Shown: in pieces, positions 8,793 to 16,468 of the stretch
Numbering within the stretch: position 1 is the stretch's first letter
Layout: each line of letters starts with the position of its first letter
Source: OCS116 sp051531935
GTDB lineage: Bacteria; Pseudomonadota; Alphaproteobacteria; Rhizobiales; OSC116
NCBI GenBank assembly: GCA_051531935.1
Contig: JAOPTR010000003.1
Coordinates: forward strand, 124,001 to 188,000
Length of the DNA stretch: 64,000 nt
Reading direction: 5' to 3'
Notes under the pieces: generated by a model
Databases searched by the model: none
Seen by the model: only the letters and a program-made list of their open reading frames with translations
What the model was told of the DNA's origin: nothing
Position numbers and translations under genes: made by a program

Positions 8793-9287
8793 TTACAATG
8801 CCCGAATATCTTTACCAATGCTATCTAGAACACCATTTATCATGTTGGTTTCTTTGGCATCGAAAAAGGCTTTCGACATCTCAACATACTCATTTATAAT
8901 AACTTTTGGTGGTATGTCGGAACGTTTAAGCATTTCATAGGCGCTGGCGCGGAAAACAGCGCGCAAAGTTGTATTTATGCGAGCCATTGGCCAATCTGCA
9001 TTTAGGCGATCGTGAATTGCACTATCAATTTCTTGTTGGTTTGCAACTATACCGTGTAAAATATCTTTGAATAGCTCTTGATCCATTGTTGATAAATCAA
9101 TTTGCATACTGTCCTCATTGTCACTCTCTACCGCTGAGGGGCCACGAGAGCTAAGGAATTCATCGACAATAATGGAGAGATCGGTGCCTGCAATATCCAT
9201 TTGATACAAAGCCAAAACTGCACCTAAACGCGCCAAAGAACGAGCGGGAACGGTTTTTTGTTTTTTATTTGAACTATTTTCTGACAT
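8793..9287 (-). CDS. nusB: Transcription antitermination protein NusB
   Basis: NusB binds boxA RNA with S10 (NusE) and forms part of the antitermination complex on rRNA operons. The 164-residue all-helical protein shows the family pattern: ARLGAVLALYQMD at about 17-29, LNADWPMARINTTLRAVFRASAYEM at about 102-126 and the C-terminal VIINEYVEMSKAFF. An acidic loop (residues 50-60) is a common alphaproteobacterial insertion. A 20-residue Lys-rich N-terminus precedes the core. It sits between nrdR and thiL. Riboflavin genes often found between nrdR and nusB in relatives are missing here. Confidence 0.96.
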   Translation of the reverse strand: MSENSSNKKQKTVPARSLARLGAVLALYQMDIAGTDLSIIVDEFLSSRGPSAVESDNEDSMQIDLSTMDQELFKDILHGIVANQQEIDSAIHDRLNADWPMARINTTLRAVFRASAYEMLKRSDIPPKVIINEYVEMSKAFFDAKETNMINGVLDSIGKDIRAL

Positions 9288-9382
9288 ATTGTCGCTTTTC
9301 TATTGATTGAATGGCTTATATAACTGAATTCAAAGCGCAAGTCTGCTAGTTTTTTTTGTTATTGCACCTGATTCTGTTTTGT

Positions 9383-9841
9383 CTAATCTTCATCTTCGGA
9401 CAAGTTATTGATTATCTCACCAAATTCTTTGGCTTCGTGGAAATCTTTGTATACAGAGGCGAAGCGGATATAGGCCACTTCATCGAGCGCGCGCAAACCT
9501 TCCATAACCATTTGACCAATAAGCACTGACTGAATTTCGTTTTCGCCGCGGCTTTCGAGCCTGCGTGAAATGCCACTAACCATGCGTTCAATACGCTCCT
9601 CATCGACATCGCGTTTGCGCAAAGCGATTTGAACGGAAGCCATGAGTTTTTCGCGGTTAAACGGGATGCGCCGACCAGATTTTTTGATCACTGTTAGCTC
9701 TCGTAGCTGAACACGCTCGAATGTTGTGAAGCGTCCGCCGCACTCGGGGCAGAAACGACGACGACGAATGGCTGTATGCTCATCCGTCGGGCGACTATCT
9801 TTAACTTGTGTATCTGTATTGGCGCAAAAGGGGCAACGCAT
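9383..9841 (-). CDS. nrdR: Transcriptional repressor NrdR
   Basis: NrdR is the ATP/dATP-sensing repressor of ribonucleotide reductase genes. The 152-residue protein has the N-terminal zinc ribbon (Cys3, Cys6, Cys31, Cys34 in MRCPFC and CPECGG), the basic DNA-binding segment RRRRFC, and an ATP-cone domain from about residue 49 (VIKKSGRRIPFNREKL). Its length matches the family exactly. It lies 56 nt downstream of glyA and was probably co-transcribed with it. Its target NrdR boxes would lie upstream of nrd genes, which are not in this window. Confidence 0.98.
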   Translation of the reverse strand: MRCPFCANTDTQVKDSRPTDEHTAIRRRRFCPECGGRFTTFERVQLRELTVIKKSGRRIPFNREKLMASVQIALRKRDVDEERIERMVSGISRRLESRGENEIQSVLIGQMVMEGLRALDEVAYIRFASVYKDFHEAKEFGEIINNLSEDED

Positions 9842-9897
9842 ATACTCTAAATCCTTAATTTAAATATAAGGAAGGAGCTATGCGCTGCCAACCATAT

Positions 9898-11469
9898 TTA
9901 AGCTTCGTAAATTGGGAAACGACGACATAGATCGCGTACTTTACGTTTAACGCGCGACTCAACTTTACCGTTTCCTTCTTCACCATTCTCTACCAAACCT
10001 TCAACAACTTCAAGAATTAGCTTTGCAATTGTATCAAAATCTGCTTCGCCGAAGCCACGAGTGGTGCCAGCAGGAGAACCCAAGCGAATGCCTGATGTGA
10101 TTGTTGGTTTTTCTGGATCGAACGGCACACCATTTTTGTTACATGTGATGTTAGCGCGACCGAGTGATTCTTCAACCACTTTACCAGTTAGCTTTTTAGG
10201 GCGAAGGTCAACCAAAACAACATGTGTATCGGTACCGCCAGTTACAATATCTAGGCCGCCTTCAATAAGAGTGGCAGCTAGTTTTTGTGCGTTATTAACA
10301 ACGGCTTGCGTATATTGCTTAAATTCTGGACGCAAGGCTTCGCCAAATGCGACGGCTTTAGCCGCAATAACGTGCATTAATGGGCCGCCTTGAATGCCTG
10401 GGAAAATGGCAGAGTTGATTTTCTTAGCAAGAGCTTCGTCATTTGTAAGAATCATACCACCACGAGGGCCACGCAATGTTTTGTGGGTTGTTGTTGTAAC
10501 CACATCTGCATGAGGGAACGGGCTAGGATGTTGACCACCTGCCACAAGACCTGCAAAATGCGCCATATCGACCATAAGCTTAGCGCCACATGAATCTGCA
10601 ATTTCGCGGAATTTCGCAAAATCAATTTCACGTGGGATGGCTGAACCACCAGCAATGATAATAGCAGGCTTATGCTTTTTAGCTAGTTTTGCCACTTCAT
10701 CATAGTCGATGCGGTTATCTTCTTTTTTAACGCCATATTGAACAGCGTTGAACCATTTACCACTTTGATTTGGTTTTGCACCATGTGTTAAGTGACCGCC
10801 AGCATCTAGGCTCATGCCCAGAATTGTTGCGCCTGGCTCAACCATAGCCATGATAGCGCCTTGGTTGGCTTGTGAACCTGAATGTGGTTGCACATTTACA
10901 TATTCGGCACCAAATAGTTTTTTAGCACGTGTGATGGCTACGTTTTCGACCACATCTACATGTTGGCAACCGCCATAGTAGCGACGCCCAGGATAACCTT
11001 CGGCATATTTGTTTGTAAGAACAGAACCTTGAGCTTCGATCACAGCGCGAGATACGATGTTTTCTGATGCGATTAGTTCGATTTCTTCTGACTGACGACG
11101 ATATTCTTTATCAATGGCTTTGCGGATTTCATAATCGCTGTCGCTTACTGATTGAGAGAAGAATTTTGGGAAAAGCGCTTTTGCATCAATAGTTGCTGGA
11201 GCTTCTTCAGTTTCAGCTTTTGCTTCTTCTGGCTTAGCTTCTTCAGCTTTAGCTTCTTTTGGCTTAGCTTCTTCTGTTTTAGTGTCTGCAGCTTTTTCTT
11301 TGGCAACAGGTGCTTCAGTTTTGGCTTCTTCTGCTTTTTCCTCCGCAACAGGTGCTTCGGTTTTGGCTTCATCTGCTGCTTTTGCAGGAGATTCAACAGT
11401 TTCAGGGGTTGTATTGCTTTCTGCGGCTACAACTTCTGGAGTTTCGGTTTCTTTTGGAGTATCAGACAT
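9898..11469 (-). CDS. glyA: Serine hydroxymethyltransferase with N-terminal charged extension
   Basis: GlyA is the PLP enzyme interconverting serine and glycine with tetrahydrofolate, the main one-carbon source. The core starts at about residue 103 (FSQSVSDSDYEI) and includes EIELIASEN, the YPGRRYYGG segment and the PLP-lysine motif TTTTHKTLRGPRGG. The core is about 420 residues, as usual, but the protein is 523 because the first ~98 residues are an Ala/Glu/Lys/Pro-rich region with internal repeats (EAKTEAPVA twice, then EEAKP/EEAKA units). The ATG at 11469 has a strong GGGAGG ribosome site 7 nt upstream and there is no internal Met before the core, so the extension looks genuinely translated. 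Confidence 0.97.
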   Translation of the reverse strand: MSDTPKETETPEVVAAESNTTPETVESPAKAADEAKTEAPVAEEKAEEAKTEAPVAKEKAADTKTEEAKPKEAKAEEAKPEEAKAETEEAPATIDAKALFPKFFSQSVSDSDYEIRKAIDKEYRRQSEEIELIASENIVSRAVIEAQGSVLTNKYAEGYPGRRYYGGCQHVDVVENVAITRAKKLFGAEYVNVQPHSGSQANQGAIMAMVEPGATILGMSLDAGGHLTHGAKPNQSGKWFNAVQYGVKKEDNRIDYDEVAKLAKKHKPAIIIAGGSAIPREIDFAKFREIADSCGAKLMVDMAHFAGLVAGGQHPSPFPHADVVTTTTHKTLRGPRGGMILTNDEALAKKINSAIFPGIQGGPLMHVIAAKAVAFGEALRPEFKQYTQAVVNNAQKLAATLIEGGLDIVTGGTDTHVVLVDLRPKKLTGKVVEESLGRANITCNKNGVPFDPEKPTITSGIRLGSPAGTTRGFGEADFDTIAKLILEVVEGLVENGEEGNGKVESRVKRKVRDLCRRFPIYEA

Positions 11470-11476
11470 TTATATG

Positions 11477-11482
11477 CCTCCC
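11477..11482 (-). promoter_or_regulatory. Shine-Dalgarno that fixes the long glyA start
   Basis: GGGAGG on the minus strand, 7 nt before the ATG at 11469. It is among the strongest ribosome-binding sites in the window and supports translation of the N-terminal extension of GlyA. Confidence 0.8.
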
Positions 11483-11694
11483 TTTGCTTTTAGGGGTTAG
11501 AATGTAAGGCGGAATAATGATTTTTGTTGGTATAACTTTTCATTCAATTGAGCCCGTAAATTTCAATAGCATATGTAATTAATTTAACCAAGCAAAGTGT
11601 CCATTAGTGGTAATATTGTCGGTTATCTGTGTGTATATTTCTTTAGAACGGTTTTTAAATGGAAATTTGTTCCAAAATTTAGCATGCTTTAAGA

Positions 11695-13569
11695 ATGATT
11701 GAAATGTATGACATGTATGCGGAAAATATTCCTTTGTGGATTTGTTTTTTGATTATTGGCTTTGCCATTATATCTTATGCCGCCGAAAAAATTAGCCTCG
11801 AAATTACTTCTTTGGCAATTATTGCTGCCTTTTTAGTGTTATTTTACTTTTTCCCTGTGCCTCTTGAAGGTGGACGGAACGTATCTAGCGTGGATATATT
11901 GGCGGGCTTTGCCAACCCTGCACTGATAACCATCTTATCGTTACTGGTGATTGGGCAAGCGTTGTTTCAGACGGGTGCACTTGATGGTGTGGCGCAATTG
12001 GTATCGCGCGTTGGTGAAAGACACCCGCAGGTGACCATTGCTTCTATCTTTTTAATTGCCGGTATTGTGAGTGCGTTTTTGAACAACACCCCAGTGGTTA
12101 TTATGTTTTTACCGATTATCATTGGGCTGGCGCGTAAGATTAAAATTGCAGAATCGCGTGTGGCAATGAGCTTGAGCTTTATCAGTATTCTTGGTGGTAT
12201 GACGACGCTTATTGGTTCGTCTTCTAACTTATTGGCATCATCTATTATTGAGCAAAAAGGCTTGCCTGCCATTAAGTTTTTTGACTTTACCGCCCCTGCC
12301 CTGATATTGGCATCTGTAGGTGCTTTATATGTTATTTTTGTGATGCCGCGGTTATTGCAGACCAACAAAAAAACTGGCGACGGAGCGAATGTTAACACCG
12401 CGAGTGGCAAGCAGTTTTTGGCACAAATTCGGTTGAACCATAACAACCCTTTAATTGGTGTTCAAAGCCGTGTTGGGTTGTTTCCTGAGCTTAAAAATAT
12501 GACTGTGCGCTCGGTGAATAGAGGTTATCAGACCATATTGCCACCTTTTGAAGACTTGACACTTAAAGTGGGTGACGTGGTAATTGTGGCCGCAACACGT
12601 GATGTTTTGACACGTAATTTTAATGATAAAGACAGTTTTATTAAGGCGAGTTTTACCAGTGGCAATTATGCCAACCCTAATGTGAATGATGGCAATACTG
12701 ATACGGATGCGACTGATTTAACGATGGCTGAATCCATCGTGGCACCTGCTTCTCGTATGATTGGGCAAACCATTAATCAATCTAACCATTTGGCGCAAAC
12801 GGGTTGCACTGTGCTGGGCATACAAAGGCGTAGCCGTATGATGCGCCAAGCGATTGATGAAGTGCGGTTGGAGGCAGGTGACGTATTGTTACTGCTAGGC
12901 CGACGTGCTGATATTTTTGGCATGCGGACGTTTAGGGATTTATTGGTTTTGGAATGGTCGGCCACTGATATGCCGCTTTTAAGCCATGCAAGGCGCTCTT
13001 TGATTATTTTTGCCACTGCAATTGCGTTGGCGGCATTTGGCATTGTGCCGATTGTGATTTCGGCCTTTATTGGGGCTTTGTTAATGATTGTGACAGGCTC
13101 GTTAAATGTGAGACAAGCTACTCGTGCCATTGATCGTAAAATATTTTTGCTGATTGGAGCCGCGCTCGCTATGTCGACAGCGCTAGAAGCTGTGGGCGGA
13201 GCGAGCTTGATTGCCAATAATGTTGTATCCATGTTAGAAGGTGCGCCTGTTTGGATGATATTATCGGCATTCTTTATAATGATTGCCATTCTGACCAATT
13301 TTTTATCTAACCACGCAACGGCTGTGTTGTTTGCACCGATTGCCTACAACACCGCACTTGAGCTTGGTATTGAACCGCAGATATTTATCTATACCGTTAT
13401 ATTTGCGGCCAATTGCTCATTTGCCACACCGATTGCTTACCAAACCAATTTACTGGTGATGAGCCCCGGCAATTATAAGTTTTTTGACTTTGTAAAAGCT
13501 GGTGTGCCTTTAGTGTTGATCATGTGGGTTACCTTTACAATTGCCATACCTATTTATTATGGGTTATGA
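11695..13569 (+). CDS. SLC13/DASS-type permease with two RCK_C (TrkA-C) domains
   Basis: A 624-residue inner-membrane permease of the ArsB/NhaD-SLC13 type. An N-terminal membrane half (about 1-215, including NNTPVVIMFLP) and a C-terminal half (about 425-624, including NFLSNHATAVLFAP) flank a cytoplasmic insert with two TrkA-C/RCK_C domains (about 245-310 and 346-412). Each of these ends in a LKVGDVVIV- or LEAGDVLLL-like strand. Relatives are annotated as sodium-coupled sulphate or dicarboxylate carriers, but the substrate here is unknown. Start choice is uncertain: three ATGs lie within 21 nt and none has a strong ribosome site. The bpt gene follows within 6 nt, suggesting co-translation. Confidence 0.88.
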   Translation: MIEMYDMYAENIPLWICFLIIGFAIISYAAEKISLEITSLAIIAAFLVLFYFFPVPLEGGRNVSSVDILAGFANPALITILSLLVIGQALFQTGALDGVAQLVSRVGERHPQVTIASIFLIAGIVSAFLNNTPVVIMFLPIIIGLARKIKIAESRVAMSLSFISILGGMTTLIGSSSNLLASSIIEQKGLPAIKFFDFTAPALILASVGALYVIFVMPRLLQTNKKTGDGANVNTASGKQFLAQIRLNHNNPLIGVQSRVGLFPELKNMTVRSVNRGYQTILPPFEDLTLKVGDVVIVAATRDVLTRNFNDKDSFIKASFTSGNYANPNVNDGNTDTDATDLTMAESIVAPASRMIGQTINQSNHLAQTGCTVLGIQRRSRMMRQAIDEVRLEAGDVLLLLGRRADIFGMRTFRDLLVLEWSATDMPLLSHARRSLIIFATAIALAAFGIVPIVISAFIGALLMIVTGSLNVRQATRAIDRKIFLLIGAALAMSTALEAVGGASLIANNVVSMLEGAPVWMILSAFFIMIAILTNFLSNHATAVLFAPIAYNTALELGIEPQIFIYTVIFAANCSFATPIAYQTNLLVMSPGNYKFFDFVKAGVPLVLIMWVTFTIAIPIYYGL

Positions 13570-13575
13570 TTGGGC

Positions 13576-14301
13576 ATGAATAAGAAGCTAGAAGATAATT
13601 TGGATGACATGACCTTTTACCTAACGGTTGAGGACACTTGCTCATATCTAGAAGGCAAGAGAGAACGTAAGATATTCACCAAATTAGACAACGCCAATGC
13701 GCTTAAATATTTTGACTTATTATCGCAACGCGGGTTTCGGCGTAGCCAGAATATTGCTTATATACCTGCCTGCAAGGAGTGTGATGCTTGTCAATCATCC
13801 CGCCTAATTGTTGACGAATTTAAGCCGAGCAAAAGCCAAAAACGGGTGCTAAATAAGAATAAAAATCTGATTAGAAGTGTAAAGCCTGCTCATCCGACTT
13901 CGGAACAATTTAAGTTATTTCATAAGTATATTATGAAAAGGCATGGCGATGGTGAAATGAATGATATGGGCATTGTCGATTATGCCAAGATGATTGCTGA
14001 AACCAATGTAAGAACCAAAGTGATTGAATATAGAGACGCCACTGACAACCGCTTAGTGGCTGCAGTATTGACTGACTTTATGATTGATGGCTTATCTATG
14101 GTTTATAGCTTTTTTGACCCTGACATGGCTAAAAGCAGCTTGGGTGGCTATCTAATTCTTGACCATATTGAATTTGCCCGTGAAAGCGAGCTGCCATACA
14201 TTTATTTGGGCTATTATATTAACGGCTGTGCTAATATGGCTTATAAGGAAAAATATTTTCCTCAAGAGCGATTTGACGGCAATGAATGGCGTTTGGTTTA
14301 G
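13576..14301 (+). CDS. bpt: Aspartate/glutamate leucyltransferase (Bpt/Ate family)
   Basis: Bpt transfers Leu from Leu-tRNA to N-terminal Asp or Glu of proteins, creating N-degrons for ClpS/ClpAP. The ~241-residue product shows the N-terminal ATE domain with CSYLEGKRERKIF and the paired cysteines ACKECDACQSSRL, and the C-terminal GNAT-like part ending GYYINGCANMAYKEKYFP. An in-frame TTG at 13570 abuts the upstream stop; the ATG at 13576 was preferred. It follows the SLC13-type permease by 6 nt. Its stop TAG overlaps the stop of the convergent phytoene-synthase-like gene by 4 nt. Family is sure; leucyl rather than arginyl specificity is from bacterial family knowledge. Confidence 0.93.
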   Translation: MNKKLEDNLDDMTFYLTVEDTCSYLEGKRERKIFTKLDNANALKYFDLLSQRGFRRSQNIAYIPACKECDACQSSRLIVDEFKPSKSQKRVLNKNKNLIRSVKPAHPTSEQFKLFHKYIMKRHGDGEMNDMGIVDYAKMIAETNVRTKVIEYRDATDNRLVAAVLTDFMIDGLSMVYSFFDPDMAKSSLGGYLILDHIEFARESELPYIYLGYYINGCANMAYKEKYFPQERFDGNEWRLV

Positions 14302-15122
14302 AATTTTTTACCAATGCTGGCTTTAAAAGCCTGCCATTGAAAACTAAGTTGACTAGGTGAAATGGTTTCTAGCTTCTGATAAACATCATCACCTAATTTT
14401 TGGGCATTTTGCAATATTAACTTACATCGCAATAGTGGCAGCGTTGCCGAAAAAACAGTGTTTTTTGTGAGGTGTTTTTGGGCTTGTTGATAATGTGCCA
14501 AGCCCAGATCGACAAAGGCCTGCAAGGTTTTTGGGTTGGTTAGATTTTCGGTGATTGTGAGGTCATCAGCGACCAAATCATTTGGCATGTAAATTTGCCC
14601 ACGGGATTGATGCACCTTAAGATAAGTCAATGATTTAGCCACAGTGAACGCCACGCCTAAATGCCCTGAAACATCGGCGAAGGTTTTGGCTTGTTGTGGG
14701 TCTATGGCTGTTGCGGTGAGCTGAACTAATGTTGAATAAGTGTGACCTGCATAAGCTTCGAAGCTTGAGGTGTTTTCCATTGGGTTTGCATAAAGATCGA
14801 ATATTTTAGCGTCGATTAAATCGAGCAAGGCTTGCTCTGGCCAATTATGGGTTGAGATGGCGGTGAGCAGAGCTTCGGCCAAGGGGCTTTGGGCTTGTTT
14901 GTTCGTAATGACATCACGCCACCATTGGCACCTGATCTCACCCAACATAGGTTCACTAACTTGCGCTGCGAGGCTGTCTAATTCGGCGAAAAAGCTATAC
15001 AGGACAAAGATGGATTTTTGCACATGAGTTGGCATGAGGCTGATGGCTAGATGATCGAATTTAGCGATGTGGCTGCTTAATTCTGTTTTTAAATTATCAT
15101 CCAACATATCAATCAATCGCAA
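14298..15122 (-). CDS. Squalene/phytoene-synthase-like protein (NDUFAF6 type)
   Basis: A 274-residue protein with the all-helical fold of squalene/phytoene synthases. However, the first-helix DxxxD pair is only partly kept (FFAELDSLAAQV) and the second aspartate-rich region (VAKSLTYLKVHQSRGQIYMP) lacks the usual DxxxD. This pattern fits the branch containing human NDUFAF6, a complex I assembly factor, better than a carotenoid or hopanoid enzyme, and no isoprenoid genes are nearby. It overlaps the preceding Mth938-domain gene by 14 nt and follows secF, a conserved alphaproteobacterial order. A prenyl-synthase activity is not excluded. Confidence 0.82.
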   Translation of the reverse strand: MRLIDMLDDNLKTELSSHIAKFDHLAISLMPTHVQKSIFVLYSFFAELDSLAAQVSEPMLGEIRCQWWRDVITNKQAQSPLAEALLTAISTHNWPEQALLDLIDAKIFDLYANPMENTSSFEAYAGHTYSTLVQLTATAIDPQQAKTFADVSGHLGVAFTVAKSLTYLKVHQSRGQIYMPNDLVADDLTITENLTNPKTLQAFVDLGLAHYQQAQKHLTKNTVFSATLPLLRCKLILQNAQKLGDDVYQKLETISPSQLSFQWQAFKASIGKKF

Positions 15123-15486
15123 TGAGTGCAGCGGCTATGAGCCGTTGTTCGGAGAGTAAAACATTATAAGTACGCACGGCATTGCTAGTCGACATAAACT
15201 CAATAACGATGCCGCTAGCTTGGCAGGCTTGGCGTATTTCTTTGGGCGGTAGATACATTTTTTCGCCCATGCCTAATATGAGAATGTCTATTTTTTCATT
15301 CTGCTCGATGATTTGAGAGAATTGTTCGAGGTTCAGACCTTCGCCATCATTTACTTGCCAATCGGACGTGCCTGTTGGCAAGATGAGTAACGAGCCTTTA
15401 TGAGACATATCGGCAAAACGAAAGCCCATATTGCCATAGGTGTCTATGGCATGTTGTCCCGGTAGATGTAGGTTTTCATCTGACAT
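15109..15486 (-). CDS. Mth938-like domain protein (NDUFAF3 type)
   Basis: A 125-residue single-domain protein of the Mth938/DUF498 family, to which the human complex I assembly factor NDUFAF3 belongs. Visible family features are IDTYGNMGFRF near the start, the strand LLILPTGTSDW, DILILGMGEKMY and a C-terminal NVLLSEQRLIAAALIAI. The ATG at 15486 leaves 8 nt after secF; a longer start at 15537 would overlap secF by 43 nt and adds a non-conserved Lys/His-rich stretch, so it was not chosen. Its 3' end overlaps the phytoene-synthase-like gene. It lies in the secD-secF operon, a location shared with relatives. Confidence 0.85.
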   Translation of the reverse strand: MSDENLHLPGQHAIDTYGNMGFRFADMSHKGSLLILPTGTSDWQVNDGEGLNLEQFSQIIEQNEKIDILILGMGEKMYLPPKEIRQACQASGIVIEFMSTSNAVRTYNVLLSEQRLIAAALIAID

Positions 15487-15494
15487 TATTGTAT

Positions 15495-16439
15495 CTATGG
15501 GTTCGTGGCTTCGGTTGTGACTTTGTTTTTGCTCCAATCGCGCTTAACACCAAGGATAAGCAATAATGGAGAAGCCACAAAAATTGAAGAATATGTACCA
15601 ATAACAACGCCCCAGATCATTGCCAATGACAAGCCTTTAATAACCTCGCCACCAAACAGAATAAGCGCCATAAGTGCGAGTAAAGTTGTGACTGAAGTTA
15701 GAATTGTGCGGCTTAATGTGCTGTTGATTGACAGGTCTAACAGTTCGGCCAATTCCATCTTTTTATATTTACGCAAATATTCGCGCACCCTATCGAACAC
15801 CACCACGGTATCATTGAGGGAATAGCCAACAATGGTGAGCAAGGCTGCAATGATTGAAATGTTAAAATCGAGCTGAAGCAATGAGAAAAAGCCGATGGTG
15901 ATGAAAACATCATGTACTAACGCCACGACAGCAGCGACTGAAAATTGCCATTCGAAGCGAATCCAAATGTAGATGAGTACCGCACCAATGGCGAGTAGCA
16001 CAGCAATGACGCTGTCTTCTACCAATTCACCACTTACAGTTGGCCCCACCACCTCAACACTGCGATATTCTATTTCGGTGCCGAGGGTTTCCAGTGCGGC
16101 TTTAACGGCTAACACTGATGATTGGGAATTACCATCACCACCTGTTTGGGCTTGAATTTTAATCAACACCTCATTAGGTGCGCCAAAAGTTTGCAACTGC
16201 ACATCGCCAAGACCAAGAGAGCCAACGGTTGCGCGTAACTGTGTTAGATCGGCTGGCCCATCTAGAGTTTGGATTTCGATGGTGGTACCACCTAAGAAAT
16301 CTATACCATAGTTAAGGCCTTTGGTGAAGAATAGCCCGGCAGAAGCCACCAACATGACGATGGACATTGCAAGACTGATATATCGAAAACCGATAAAAGG
16401 TATTTTGGTTCCTGCTGGAACAAAGTTGAACCCTTTCAT
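15495..16439 (-). CDS. secF: Protein translocase subunit SecF
   Basis: SecF pairs with SecD as a proton-driven motor that helps pull proteins through SecYEG. The 314-residue product from ATG 16439 has a first membrane helix, the periplasmic P1-type region beginning GIDFLGGT, and five further helices with the family motif SLNDTVVVFDRVRE. The start at 16439 has AGGAAA 7 nt upstream and a 29-nt gap after secD. A longer frame reaching 16508 would overlap secD and adds residues without family similarity. Co-transcribed with secD and, downstream, the two putative complex I assembly genes. Confidence 0.97.
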   Translation of the reverse strand: MKGFNFVPAGTKIPFIGFRYISLAMSIVMLVASAGLFFTKGLNYGIDFLGGTTIEIQTLDGPADLTQLRATVGSLGLGDVQLQTFGAPNEVLIKIQAQTGGDGNSQSSVLAVKAALETLGTEIEYRSVEVVGPTVSGELVEDSVIAVLLAIGAVLIYIWIRFEWQFSVAAVVALVHDVFITIGFFSLLQLDFNISIIAALLTIVGYSLNDTVVVFDRVREYLRKYKKMELAELLDLSINSTLSRTILTSVTTLLALMALILFGGEVIKGLSLAMIWGVVIGTYSSIFVASPLLLILGVKRDWSKNKVTTEATNP

Positions 16440-16468
16440 GAGATTTTCCTTTTCGTTAGATGTTGAAA

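Noticed and set aside
11152..11493. Plus-strand frames of 65-113 residues opposite the GlyA extension
   Set aside because: They are Phe/Ser/Cys-rich antisense shadows of the Ala/Lys/Glu repeats, with no ribosome site or family similarity.
14298..15122. Carotenoid or hopanoid synthesis role for the phytoene-synthase-like protein
   Set aside because: Second Asp-rich motif is missing and no isoprenoid genes are near; the NDUFAF6-type reading fits context better.
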